From positions 124,001-188,000 of the forward strand of contig NZ_JAKCMI010000037.1 of assembly GCF_021412585.1 (NCBI RefSeq): DNA of 64,000 nt, given 5' to 3'. This stretch comes from Halomonas alkalisoli (GTDB lineage Bacteria > Pseudomonadota > Gammaproteobacteria > Pseudomonadales > Halomonadaceae). Positions 11,027 through 18,920 of the stretch are shown here, piece by piece. Within the stretch, counting starts at the first letter, position 1. Each line of letters starts with the position of its first letter. The position numbers and the translations under genes were made by a program. The notes below the pieces were generated by a model. It was given only the letters and a program-made list of their open reading frames with translations. It did no database searches and had not been told where the DNA came from.

Positions 11027-11053
11027 CATTCCCGACCCCGGAGGTCGGGAATG
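11027..11053 (-). terminator. terminator hairpin of gap
   Basis: Perfect 11-bp inverted repeat (CATTCCCGACC and its complement) with a 5-base loop, 22 bp after the gap stop. No U tract follows on the minus strand. Confidence 0.55.
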
Positions 11054-11075
11054 AGCGACGCCTCGGCTCCGGCGC

Positions 11076-12539
11076 TCAGCCCCGGGCGCGGGGCAACTTG
11101 AGGAAATGCACGTTGGAAATGTGTTGCAGGATGCGCACCACCTGGCAGCTGTAGCCGAACTCGTTGTCGTACCACACGTAAAGCACCGCGTGCCGACCAT
11201 TGGCGATGGTGGCCTTGGCGTCGACGATACCGGCATGGCGGTTGCCGACGAAATCGGAGGAGACCACCTCGGGTGAGTCGACGTAGTCGATCTGCTTCTG
11301 GTAGTGGGAGTCGATCGACATGCGACGCAGGTAGTCGTTGAGCGCGTCGGCGTCGGTTTCCTTCTCCAGGGTCAGGTTGAGGATCGCCATGGAGACGTTG
11401 GGCGTCGGCACACGGATGGCGTTGCCGGTCAGCTTGCCGCCGAGTTCGGGCAGCGCCTTGGCCACGGCCTTGGCGGCGCCGGTTTCGGTCAACACCATGT
11501 TGAGCGGCGCACTGCGACCACGGCGATCGCCCTTGTGGTAGTTGTCGATCAGGTTCTGGTCGTTGGTGTAGGCGTGCACCGTCTCGACATGACCGTGCTC
11601 GATGCCGTACTCGTCGTTGAGCACCTTGAGCACCGGGACGATGGCGTTGGTGGTGCACGACGCCGCCGAGAGGATGGTGTCGTCGTCGCTGATGTCACCA
11701 TCGTTGATGCCGAAGACGATGTTCTTGACATCGCCCTTGCCCGGCGCGGTGAGCAGCGCCTTCGCCACACCCTTGCACTGCAGGTGCTGGCCGAGGCCCG
11801 CCTCGTCGCGCCAGATACCGGTGTTGTCCACCACCACGGCGTTGTCGATGCCATAGACGGTGTAGTCGACATCCGCCGGCGAATCGGCGTAGATCACCTG
11901 GATGACGTTGCCGTTGGCGGTGATGGTGCGTGCCTCGGCGTCCACGCTGATGGTGCCGTCGAAGGGTCCGTGCACCGAGTCGCGACGCAGCAGGCTTGCG
12001 CGCTTCTCGAGGTCCTTGGCGATATCGCCACGGCCGCGCACGACGATGGCGCGCAGGCGCAGCAGGTTTCCGCCACCGGCCTTCTCGACCAGCACGCGCG
12101 CCAGGATCCGGCCGATGCGACCGAAGCCGTAGAGCACGACATCCTTCGACTGACCATTGTTGCCGTTGGCGTCGCGGCCATCGACGATATCGCTGAGCTC
12201 TTCACGCAGGAAGGCCTTGGCATCGCCCCCACCGCGCTGCTTGAAGGCCACGCCCAGCTTGCCCACGTCCACATGGGCCGGCCCCAGGTTGAGTTCGGTC
12301 ATGGCCTGGACCAGCGGGAACGTATCCTGCACGGAAAGCTCCGTCCCCTCGACCTTCCTGACGAAGCGGTGGTCCTTCAGGATGCGAATCACCGAACGGT
12401 TGAACAGCGACCGTCCATACAGGGTGGTGACCACATTGTTGTGACGGTATAGGCTGCCGATCAGCGGAATCATCTGCTCGGCGAGGGCCTGGTTGTCGTG
12501 CCAATCCTGAAAAACGGTGTCGAGGGGTTGCTGACTCAC
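11076..12539 (-). CDS. glyceraldehyde-3-phosphate dehydrogenase, long N-terminally extended type
   Basis: 487 residues from GTG 12539, which follows GAGAGG by 6 bases; an upstream in-frame ATG at 12602 lies in the promoter and is less likely. The NAD fold begins only near residue 135 (VVLYGFGRIGRILARVLVEK), preceded by a helical extension absent from the usual 335-residue enzyme but typical of the long GapB-like enzymes of pseudomonads and halomonads. The catalytic cysteine is in SAASCTTNAIVPV near residue 294, with RAAPLNM-like RSAPLNMVLTETGAA and the C-terminal WYDNEFGYS. It acts in central carbon metabolism, and long forms are often gluconeogenic. It diverges from mfd. Confidence 0.9.
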   Translation of the reverse strand: MSQQPLDTVFQDWHDNQALAEQMIPLIGSLYRHNNVVTTLYGRSLFNRSVIRILKDHRFVRKVEGTELSVQDTFPLVQAMTELNLGPAHVDVGKLGVAFKQRGGGDAKAFLREELSDIVDGRDANGNNGQSKDVVLYGFGRIGRILARVLVEKAGGGNLLRLRAIVVRGRGDIAKDLEKRASLLRRDSVHGPFDGTISVDAEARTITANGNVIQVIYADSPADVDYTVYGIDNAVVVDNTGIWRDEAGLGQHLQCKGVAKALLTAPGKGDVKNIVFGINDGDISDDDTILSAASCTTNAIVPVLKVLNDEYGIEHGHVETVHAYTNDQNLIDNYHKGDRRGRSAPLNMVLTETGAAKAVAKALPELGGKLTGNAIRVPTPNVSMAILNLTLEKETDADALNDYLRRMSIDSHYQKQIDYVDSPEVVSSDFVGNRHAGIVDAKATIANGRHAVLYVWYDNEFGYSCQVVRILQHISNVHFLKLPRARG

Positions 12540-12573
12540 GTGAAGCCTCTCTGATGATCTGGAATTCATACGC

Positions 12574-12602
12574 ATTATCACGTCAGCCATCGAGCGGGGC
12601 AA
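12574..12602 (-). promoter_or_regulatory. sigma-70-like promoter of gap
   Basis: On the minus strand, -35 TTGCCC and -10 GATAAT separated by exactly 17 bp. The predicted start is about 28 nt upstream of the GTG start codon at 12539. Confidence 0.55.
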
Positions 12603-12673
12603 TCGCAGGATGGTCGCAGGCGCTGTAGGGGGGTTACAGAAAATGCGGGTTGACTACACGGCAATCCTCGGGC

Positions 12674-12682
12674 TGGTATGAT
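12674..12682 (+). promoter_or_regulatory. extended -10 promoter of mfd
   Basis: TGGTATGAT, a TGn-extended -10 hexamer about 90 bp before the mfd start. A TTGACT lies upstream, but at 21 bp spacing it is too far for an ordinary -35, so the extended -10 is probably what matters. Confidence 0.45.
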
Positions 12683-12771
12683 TCCCCCCTGATGTCGACT
12701 CCGGGGCCGCGCGCGGTCTCGACACTCGCACCCAGCCCGTTCCATCGGCCCGACCAGAGAGCCTAACGATA

Positions 12772-15700
12772 GTGCCTGACGACACCATGTCCCATTTCTC
12801 ACTGCTCGATCCGCCACGCCCGCAGGGTCTCCGAGACACCCTCTTCTGGCACACCCCTCCCGGCAGCGGTACCGCCCTGGCCCTGGCTCACCTTGCCGAG
12901 GACGCCCCCCTGCTGGTGGTAACCGCCGATACCGCCGGCGCCCAGCGCCTCGAAAACGACCTGCGCTTCTTCTCCACCACGCCGGTGCTGCCCTTTCCCG
13001 ACTGGGAAACCTTGCCCTACGACAGCTTTTCACCCCATCAAGACATCGTCTCGGCAAGGCTGCGCACCCTGCGCCGGCTGCAGGACGGCACGCACGGCAT
13101 CGTCCTGGTGGCAATCAACACCCTGATGCAGCGCCTGCCGCCGGTTGAGTACATCGCCGGCCGAGTGCTGACGCTGGAAGTGGGCATGCGCCTCGACCGG
13201 GAGGGCTTTCGCGAAAGCCTGTCCCGGGCCGGCTACCGGGCGGTCGAGACCGTATACGAACCCGGCGAGTACGCCCTGCGCGGCGCCCTGATCGACCTCT
13301 TTCCCATGGGCAGCGAGTCTCCGCTGCGCATCGACCTGTTCGATGACGAGATCGATACGCTGAGACACTTCGACCCGGACACCCAGCGCAGCCGGGAAAA
13401 GGTCGATGGCGTGGAACTCCTGCCGGCGCACGAATACTCGCTGGCACGCTCGGCCATCGCCTGCTTCCGCGAAGGCTTCGAGACCCTGTTCGACGTGGAC
13501 CCGCGCCAGTGCCCGCTCTATGTCGATGCGCTCAAGGGAATTCCCTCGCCGGGCCTGGAGCAGTACCTGCCGCTGTTCTTCGAGGAAACCGCCACGCTAT
13601 TCGAACACCTGGCGGTGGGCACCCGGGTGGCACTGCTGCCGGGAGTGTTCGAAGCGGCGGAGCATCACTGGGCCGCCATCGAGAGCCGTTACGAGAATCT
13701 CGGCGTCGATCCGACCCGCCCCCTGCTGCCGCCTCATCGCGCCTTCGTTCCGGTCGCCGAGGCATTTGCCGCCATCAAGAAGCACCCGCGAGTCGAGCTG
13801 ACCGACGACCCCGACCATCGCCACGCCCTGCAGCCGGCGGCGAAGGCGCCACCAACGGTGCCCATCAATGCAAGGGCGAAGCAGCCGCTGGCCGCCCTTG
13901 AAGACTTCCTCGCCCAGAACCCCGACACCCGGACCCTGTTCGTCGCCGAATCCCGGGGCCGTCGCGAAGCCCTGGAGGAGACCCTGGCCCCGCTGCACCT
14001 CCAACTCCCCCACGTGGCCGACTTCCGCAGCTTTCTAGGCGACGACAGCCGACTGGCGATTACCGAGGGGGAGATCGACGCCGGCCTGTGGCTGGAGCGC
14101 CCCGACCTCGCCGTGATCAGCGAGACCGAGCTCCTCGGCGACGTGGTGCGCCAGAGTCGCCGCCGTGAAAAGGCGACCGATGCCAACGAACTGGCCGTTC
14201 GTCACCTCTCGGAGCTGCGCCCCGGCGCCCCCGTCGTCCACCAGACCCACGGTGTCGGCCGTTATCGTGGCCTGGAGACCCTGGAAGCCGGCGGCCAGGC
14301 AGCCGAGTTCGTCGCGCTGGAATACGCCGAAGGCGCCAGGCTGTATGTGCCCGTGGACAGCCTGCATCTGATCTCGCGCTATGCCGGGGCCGACGACGAG
14401 CTGGCCCCCCTGCACCGGCTCGGCTCCGACCACTGGGACAAGGCACGCCGCCGCGCCGCCGAGAAGATACGCGACACGGCGGCCGAGCTGCTCGACGTCT
14501 ATGCTCGCCGCGAGGCCCGCGAAGGGTTTGCCTGCGCCCTCCCGGACGAGGAGTACACTCGCTTCGCCGCCAGCTTCCCCTTCGAGGAGACGCCGGACCA
14601 GCGCGCCGCCATCGCCGCGGTCATCGGCGACATGACGGCCCCTCGCCCCATGGACCGGGTGGTCTGCGGCGACGTCGGCTTCGGCAAGACCGAGGTGGCC
14701 ATGCGCGCCGCCTTCCTCGCCGTGCAGTCGGGCCGTCAGGTGGTAGTGCTGGTGCCCACCACCCTGCTCGCCCGTCAGCACTATGAAAACTTCCGCGACC
14801 GCTTCGCCGACACCGCCGTACAGATCGAACTGATCTCGCGGTTCACCGCCGGCAAGGGGCAGGCCGAATCTCTCCAGCGCATCGAATCCGGCAACGCCGA
14901 TATCGTTATCGGCACCCACAAGCTGCTGGCGAAGTCGATGAAACTGCCCAACATGGGACTGCTTATCATCGACGAGGAGCACCGTTTCGGGGTCACACAG
15001 AAGGAGCGGCTCAAGAACCTGCGCGCCGAGGTCGATATCCTGACGCTGACCGCCACGCCCATCCCCCGCACCCTGAACATGGCCATGAGCGGCATCCGCG
15101 ACCTCTCGATCATCGCCACCCCCCCGGCGCGTCGCCTGTCGGTGAAGACCTTCGTCCAGCAGCGCGACGAGTCGGTGATCAAGGAGGCGATCCTGCGCGA
15201 GATCCTCCGTGGCGGCCAGGTCTACTTCCTGCACAACGAGGTCAAGACCATCGAGATCGCCGCCGAGAAGGTGCGCGAGCTGGTGCCCGAGGCCCGAGTC
15301 GCAGTGGCCCACGGACAGCTACCCGAGCGCGCCCTCGAGCGGGTGATGTCCGACTTCTACCACAAGCGCTTCAACGTGCTGGTCTGCTCCACCATCATCG
15401 AGACCGGCATCGACGTCCCCAGCGCCAACACCATCGTCATCGAGCGCGCCGACCGCTTCGGCCTGGCCCAGCTCCACCAGCTGCGCGGCCGCGTCGGCCG
15501 CAGCCATCACCAGGCCTATGCCTACCTGCTCGCCCCGCCACCGCGAACCATGACCCGTGACGCATCCAAGCGCCTGGAGGCGATCGCCGGCGCCGAGGAC
15601 CTTGGCGCCGGGTTCACCCTGGCCAGCCACGACATGGAGATCCGCGGCGCCGGGGAGCTGTTAGGCGAGGAGCAGAGTGGCCAGATGGAGGCCATCGGCT

Positions 15701-16236
15701 ATGGGCTCTACATGCAGATGCTCGACCGGGCCGTGGCCGCCATTCGCGCCGGCAAGACGCCCAACATCGACGCCCCGCTGGACGAGGGCGTGGAGGTGAG
15801 TCTCAACCTGCCCGCACTGATTCCCGAAGCGTATCTGCCCGATGTGCAGCAGCGCCTGGTGATGTACAAGCGCATCGCCAGCGCCGAGACCGAGGCCGAC
15901 CTCAAGGAGCTGCAGGTAGAGATGGTAGACCGCTTCGGCCTGCTACCGGCTCCGGTGAAGACCCTGATGCGCCAGACCAGGCTGCGTCAGCGGGCCGAGC
16001 GCCTGGGTGTGGTGCGTCTGGAGGCCGGTGCCGCGAAAGGCCGGCTGATCTTCGGCGCACAGACCCGGGTCGATCCACTGACCCTGGTGCAGCTGATCCA
16101 GAAGTCCCCGGAGTGCTATCGCCTCGACGGCGCCGATACGCTGCGCTTCGAGCGGGAAATGGAAACGGAGGAGGCTCGCTTCCACGCCATCGAGGAGCTG
16201 CTGGAGGTACTCAACCGCAAGGCGGATGCCGCCTGA
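12772..16236 (+). CDS. mfd: transcription-repair coupling factor
   Basis: 1154 residues, matching the family (about 1150). It displaces RNA polymerase stalled at DNA lesions and recruits UvrA. Domains in order: UvrB-like module (1-350) with DYFxP-like WETLPYDSFSPHQD; RNA-polymerase-interaction domain from about 480 (PVVHQTHGVGRYRGLETL); superfamily 2 translocase with Walker A GDVGFGKTEVAMRA near 632, Walker B DEEH near 733, TATPIPRTLNMA and RGRVGRS; C-terminal TRCF domain near 1000-1100. GTG at 12772 has AGAG about 10 bases upstream; the ATG at 12787 is an alternative. It diverges from gap and has its own extended -10 promoter. Confidence 0.97.
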   Translation: MPDDTMSHFSLLDPPRPQGLRDTLFWHTPPGSGTALALAHLAEDAPLLVVTADTAGAQRLENDLRFFSTTPVLPFPDWETLPYDSFSPHQDIVSARLRTLRRLQDGTHGIVLVAINTLMQRLPPVEYIAGRVLTLEVGMRLDREGFRESLSRAGYRAVETVYEPGEYALRGALIDLFPMGSESPLRIDLFDDEIDTLRHFDPDTQRSREKVDGVELLPAHEYSLARSAIACFREGFETLFDVDPRQCPLYVDALKGIPSPGLEQYLPLFFEETATLFEHLAVGTRVALLPGVFEAAEHHWAAIESRYENLGVDPTRPLLPPHRAFVPVAEAFAAIKKHPRVELTDDPDHRHALQPAAKAPPTVPINARAKQPLAALEDFLAQNPDTRTLFVAESRGRREALEETLAPLHLQLPHVADFRSFLGDDSRLAITEGEIDAGLWLERPDLAVISETELLGDVVRQSRRREKATDANELAVRHLSELRPGAPVVHQTHGVGRYRGLETLEAGGQAAEFVALEYAEGARLYVPVDSLHLISRYAGADDELAPLHRLGSDHWDKARRRAAEKIRDTAAELLDVYARREAREGFACALPDEEYTRFAASFPFEETPDQRAAIAAVIGDMTAPRPMDRVVCGDVGFGKTEVAMRAAFLAVQSGRQVVVLVPTTLLARQHYENFRDRFADTAVQIELISRFTAGKGQAESLQRIESGNADIVIGTHKLLAKSMKLPNMGLLIIDEEHRFGVTQKERLKNLRAEVDILTLTATPIPRTLNMAMSGIRDLSIIATPPARRLSVKTFVQQRDESVIKEAILREILRGGQVYFLHNEVKTIEIAAEKVRELVPEARVAVAHGQLPERALERVMSDFYHKRFNVLVCSTIIETGIDVPSANTIVIERADRFGLAQLHQLRGRVGRSHHQAYAYLLAPPPRTMTRDASKRLEAIAGAEDLGAGFTLASHDMEIRGAGELLGEEQSGQMEAIGYGLYMQMLDRAVAAIRAGKTPNIDAPLDEGVEVSLNLPALIPEAYLPDVQQRLVMYKRIASAETEADLKELQVEMVDRFGLLPAPVKTLMRQTRLRQRAERLGVVRLEAGAAKGRLIFGAQTRVDPLTLVQLIQKSPECYRLDGADTLRFEREMETEEARFHAIEELLEVLNRKADAA

Positions 16237-16296
16237 TACCCCCTTCCCGCGCGGGTTTGTTTCATGGGAGGGACTCCCCGAGACCGTCCAGAGCGC

Positions 16297-16302
16297 TATA
16301 AT
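16297..16302 (+). promoter_or_regulatory. -10 element upstream of the L,D-transpeptidase gene
   Basis: A perfect TATAAT between mfd and the transpeptidase gene, about 137 bp before its ATG. No good -35 is visible at 16-18 bp, so support is limited. The 203-bp gap holds nothing else that is convincing; the CCCGCGCGGG with a T-rich tail near 16246-16262 lacks a proper loop. Confidence 0.35.
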
Positions 16303-16438
16303 GTCGATACGTGCTCTCAACATCGCAACCCAAGACACGAAACGGCATCACTGGCGCTTGGCCAGGATGCCTGAACCGTCGCTCTGCAGGGTACCGGGTG
16401 CTTACTGCCTCGGCTGCAGACGACTCTCCAACGAGATC

Positions 16439-17524
16439 ATGACGTTGATGAAAAACCCGACACTGGCCAGACGAACATTGCGCTGTGCCGCGCTCTTCGG
16501 CCTTGTTGCCCTGCTCGCGGCTCCGGCGCTTGCCAATGAGCCCGATGCGGAACGAACGCTCCCCCGCGGCCACTTCCTGTTGCCCGAACAGGGGAACGTG
16601 ATCGGCGAGGCCTACACCGTTACCGTCGAGGAGGGGCAGACCCTGATCGACATCGGGCGCCAGCACAATGTGGGCTATGACGAGATCCGCATGGCGAATC
16701 CCGATGTCAGCATCTGGGCACCCTTTGCCGGTACCGAAGTGGTGATTCCGGCACAGCACATCCTGCCCGACGCACCGCGGGAAGGGATCGTCATCAACCT
16801 CTCCGAACTGCGTCTCTACTACTACTCCAGCGACGACGTGGTCGAGACCTACCCCATCAGCGTGGGCCGCGACGGCTTCGCCACGCCCGTAGGCGTGACG
16901 AGAACCACCGTCAAGGTCAAGGACCCGCACTGGTCACCGCCCCGCTCCATGCGCGAAGAAGCCGCCGCCAGAGGCGAACCAGCCCCGGCGGTCGTGCCAC
17001 CCGGGCCCGACAACCCCCTTGGCCGACACGCCATCCTGCTGGGCCTGCCGAGCTATCTGATCCATGGCACCAACATGCCCGATGGGGTCGGCATGCGGGC
17101 CAGCCGCGGCTGTATCCGGATGTTCCCGGAAGACATCGAGTCGCTCTATGATCGAGTCCCCAGCGGCACGAAGGTGAACATCATCGATCAGCCCTTCAAG
17201 GCCGCCTGGTCTTCCGACGGCATTCTTTACGCTCAATCCTTCCCGCAGCTCGAGGAGAACCTGGGCACCTTCGAGCCGATTCTCAACGCCATTGAGGTGG
17301 TCGCCAACACCTTCGGCGACGAGAAACCGCCAGTAGACTATGCTCAGCTACGCCGCGTCGTCGAGAACCCGAACGGCCAGATGGTATCGCTGTTGATGGT
17401 CGCCGACGAGGAGCCGACCCCGGCGCCCCCAAGCCAGGATGACGTCGAAGAAGGCCTGTTTTCCGAGCTGGAGCTCACCCAGCGGCAAGGGCTTCTTCAC
17501 GAGCTGGAGATCGGCCAGCGGTAG
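16439..17524 (+). CDS. LysM-containing L,D-transpeptidase (ErfK/YbiS type)
   Basis: 361 residues from ATG 16439 (ATG 16448 is an alternative). A signal peptide runs to about residue 33 (LLAAPALA), then a LysM-like repeat (YTVTVEEGQTLIDIGRQHNV), then a YkuD domain with the catalytic signature YLIHGTNMPDGVGMRASRGC, in which the histidine and the SRGCIRM cysteine are conserved. ErfK/YbiS-type enzymes form the bond between peptidoglycan meso-diaminopimelate and the C-terminal lysine of the major lipoprotein. The lipoprotein gene lies immediately downstream, convergent, and shares a bidirectional terminator. The C-terminal 100 residues are acidic and outside the known domain. Confidence 0.9.
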   Translation: MTLMKNPTLARRTLRCAALFGLVALLAAPALANEPDAERTLPRGHFLLPEQGNVIGEAYTVTVEEGQTLIDIGRQHNVGYDEIRMANPDVSIWAPFAGTEVVIPAQHILPDAPREGIVINLSELRLYYYSSDDVVETYPISVGRDGFATPVGVTRTTVKVKDPHWSPPRSMREEAAARGEPAPAVVPPGPDNPLGRHAILLGLPSYLIHGTNMPDGVGMRASRGCIRMFPEDIESLYDRVPSGTKVNIIDQPFKAAWSSDGILYAQSFPQLEENLGTFEPILNAIEVVANTFGDEKPPVDYAQLRRVVENPNGQMVSLLMVADEEPTPAPPSQDDVEEGLFSELELTQRQGLLHELEIGQR

Positions 17525-17549
17525 CCCGTCGTGCCGCCTCGGTAGCAAC

Positions 17550-17579
17550 GAGAAAACCCCGCCGAAGCGGGGTTTTCTC
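17550..17579. terminator. bidirectional terminator shared by L,D-transpeptidase and lipoprotein genes
   Basis: A perfect 13-bp stem, GAGAAAACCCCGC, with a CGAA tetraloop. The A run on one side and the T run on the other give a classical intrinsic terminator in both directions. Confidence 0.9.
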
Positions 17580-17631
17580 ATACTGCAGAACCGCCATCAC
17601 CCTTACGGGTAATGCCGGCACTCCAACAGAA

Positions 17632-17895
17632 TTACTTCTGCATGGAGCGCTGGAACATACGGTTCATTTCTTCGCGGTTCTGCTCGGACATCTGCAGAGC
17701 CGCCTGGGCGTCACGCTGTGCCTGGTTGGCAGTGTTCTGGGCCTGGGTCGCAATGCTGCGAGCTTCGGCAGCATCAGCCTGGGCAGATTCAGCAGTCTGG
17801 CGAACTTCATCCAGAGCAGCGTTGGTAGCACAACCGGCCAGAATAGCCATGGATGCAGCAGCGGCGGTGAGCTTCAGGGTGGTCTTCAGAGTCAT
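17632..17895 (-). CDS. major outer-membrane (OprI/Lpp-type) lipoprotein
   Basis: 87 residues from ATG 17895, which has AAGGAG 6 bases upstream; a longer frame to 17928 lacks this. A signal peptide ends in a lipobox (ILAGC), then an alanine/glutamine-rich helical heptad region without proline or aromatic breaks forms a coiled coil, and the protein ends in MQK. The C-terminal lysine is the residue that L,D-transpeptidases link to peptidoglycan in Lpp. It is the expected outer-membrane-to-wall tether. Two small inverted repeats sit in its 5' region (17952-17965, 17969-17983). Function is inferred from architecture, and the context with two transpeptidase genes supports it. Confidence 0.9.
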   Translation of the reverse strand: MTLKTTLKLTAAAASMAILAGCATNAALDEVRQTAESAQADAAEARSIATQAQNTANQAQRDAQAALQMSEQNREEMNRMFQRSMQK

Positions 17896-17951
17896 GGTGT
17901 TCTCCTTGAGTCTTCCTTGGTACTGCACGTTAGTACAGCGGCGTTAATGAA

Positions 17952-17983
17952 GCCTGAGGTCAGGCTATCCTGCAAAATGCAGG
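17952..17983 (-). other. paired small hairpins upstream of the lipoprotein gene
   Basis: GCCTGA-GG-TCAGGC and CCTGCA-AAA-TGCAGG lie back to back 57-88 bp upstream of the ATG. They could be leader stem-loops affecting mRNA stability, or operators. A TATAAA/TATTAT stretch further upstream near 18030 (minus strand) is a possible -10, which would place both hairpins in the transcript. Confidence 0.3.
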
Positions 17984-18084
17984 AGTCTTGCAGCGACTGC
18001 TGCCAAGCACAGGAGTCAAACGCTGTTTTATAATACCTTACGGCGCTTGTCCATAGCTCGAAACGTCCCTTGCGTATCTTGAGC

Positions 18085-18699
18085 CTAGCGGATCACGACG
18101 CGAGTGCCAATCTCGATTAGCTCGGAAAGCCTTTCGATCTGCTCGTTCGTCACCGCCACACACCCCTGCGTCCAGTGGTAGCTGGCATGCACATCAGGGT
18201 CTGCCCCACCGAGGCCATGGATACCGATAAACCCACCCAGCACGGTCTGCTGCGGTGGGTAGCCGTGACGCCGATAGTACGCGAAATAATCTTCGTAATC
18301 TCGTTCGGTGTAAAGCCCTGATTCGAGTGCCATGCGCGCATGGGCGGGCGTCGGGTAGTCAAGGCCGATGAAGATGTGCCAATCGCTCTCGTTATTGAAG
18401 CGATTGACGCGAAACTCACCCATTGGCGTCACATTGCCGCCTTGTAACCGTTCGGGCTTGGCCCCGGCCCGGCCCAGCGAGATCGGGGAAAAGCGCTCGA
18501 CCAGGGTATTGCCTCGATAGACGGTGAGCACGGCCCGCTCGTCTTCGACCAGCACCCAGAGCTCATCGTCATGGCGAGGAATCTGCGCACGCGTGAGAAG
18601 AGTTTCGATCAGATTGGCTCGGGCGCTATTGGACATCAGCAGAGCGAATGGCGCTGACAAGGCAAGCAGGCCGAAACGGCGTCGAGAAACAGAGGTCAT
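18085..18699 (-). CDS. L,D-transpeptidase family protein (YafK-like)
   Basis: 204 residues with a signal sequence (about 1-28, LLALSAPFALLMSNSARA) and a YkuD domain. The catalytic signature is IGIHGLGG...SYHWTQGCVAV, with both His and Cys present. There is no LysM repeat. In E. coli the YafK-like member is an amidase-like enzyme that releases lipoprotein from peptidoglycan, while other members crosslink; which one applies here cannot be told from sequence alone. It lies 190 bp upstream of the lipoprotein gene on the same strand, with its own promoter at 18749-18778. Confidence 0.85.
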   Translation of the reverse strand: MTSVSRRRFGLLALSAPFALLMSNSARANLIETLLTRAQIPRHDDELWVLVEDERAVLTVYRGNTLVERFSPISLGRAGAKPERLQGGNVTPMGEFRVNRFNNESDWHIFIGLDYPTPAHARMALESGLYTERDYEDYFAYYRRHGYPPQQTVLGGFIGIHGLGGADPDVHASYHWTQGCVAVTNEQIERLSELIEIGTRVVIR

Positions 18700-18748
18700 C
18701 GGCTCCTCACAGGAGAAGAAAAAAGCAGAAATCGGGCCTTATGGCGTT

Positions 18749-18778
18749 GTTATAGCCTATCTGTTGCCTGGCTGTCAG
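18749..18778 (-). promoter_or_regulatory. promoter of the YafK-like L,D-transpeptidase gene
   Basis: Minus-strand -35 CTGACA and -10 TATAAC separated by 18 bp, with the predicted start about 43 nt before the ATG at 18699. The 221-bp gap up to the ATPase gene is relatively AT-rich and shows no other clear feature. Confidence 0.5.
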
Positions 18779-18920
18779 TCGAAATTGAACTGCAAAAAAA
18801 TGTAGCCGCTGCGCTGAACCCTTCTTGTGCGCCCTCGCCGAAGGGCCATTCACGCCACGACAGGAAGCATTGTTGCACACTTTTCTTGTGCACCAGAATT
18901 TAGTGGAACAGCCCTGCCCA

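Larger units (their letters stand above)
10701..11075. other. intergenic region between nqrA and gap (375 bp)
   Basis: Upstream region of nqrA and downstream region of gap, both on the minus strand. It holds the nqr promoter candidate at 10829-10834, two TTCGAA palindromes 10 bases apart near 10743-10758, an interrupted palindrome ATGACC-TG-GGTCAT at 11011-11024 and the gap terminator hairpin at 11027-11053. No convincing small gene or RNA was seen. The part from 10925 to 11010 has a faint resemblance to the repeat at 58775-58916. Confidence 0.6.

Noticed and set aside
10929..11030. Stretch with GAAATACGCTGATAGCGAG and GCAAGGCGCC resembling the 58775-58916 repeat
   Set aside because: Only short blocks match and the terminal inverted repeats are not recognisable, so it is not called as a second copy.
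16246..16262. CCCGCGCGGG followed by TTTGTTT after mfd, considered as a terminator
   Set aside because: The palindrome has no room for a loop, leaving only a 3-bp stem.
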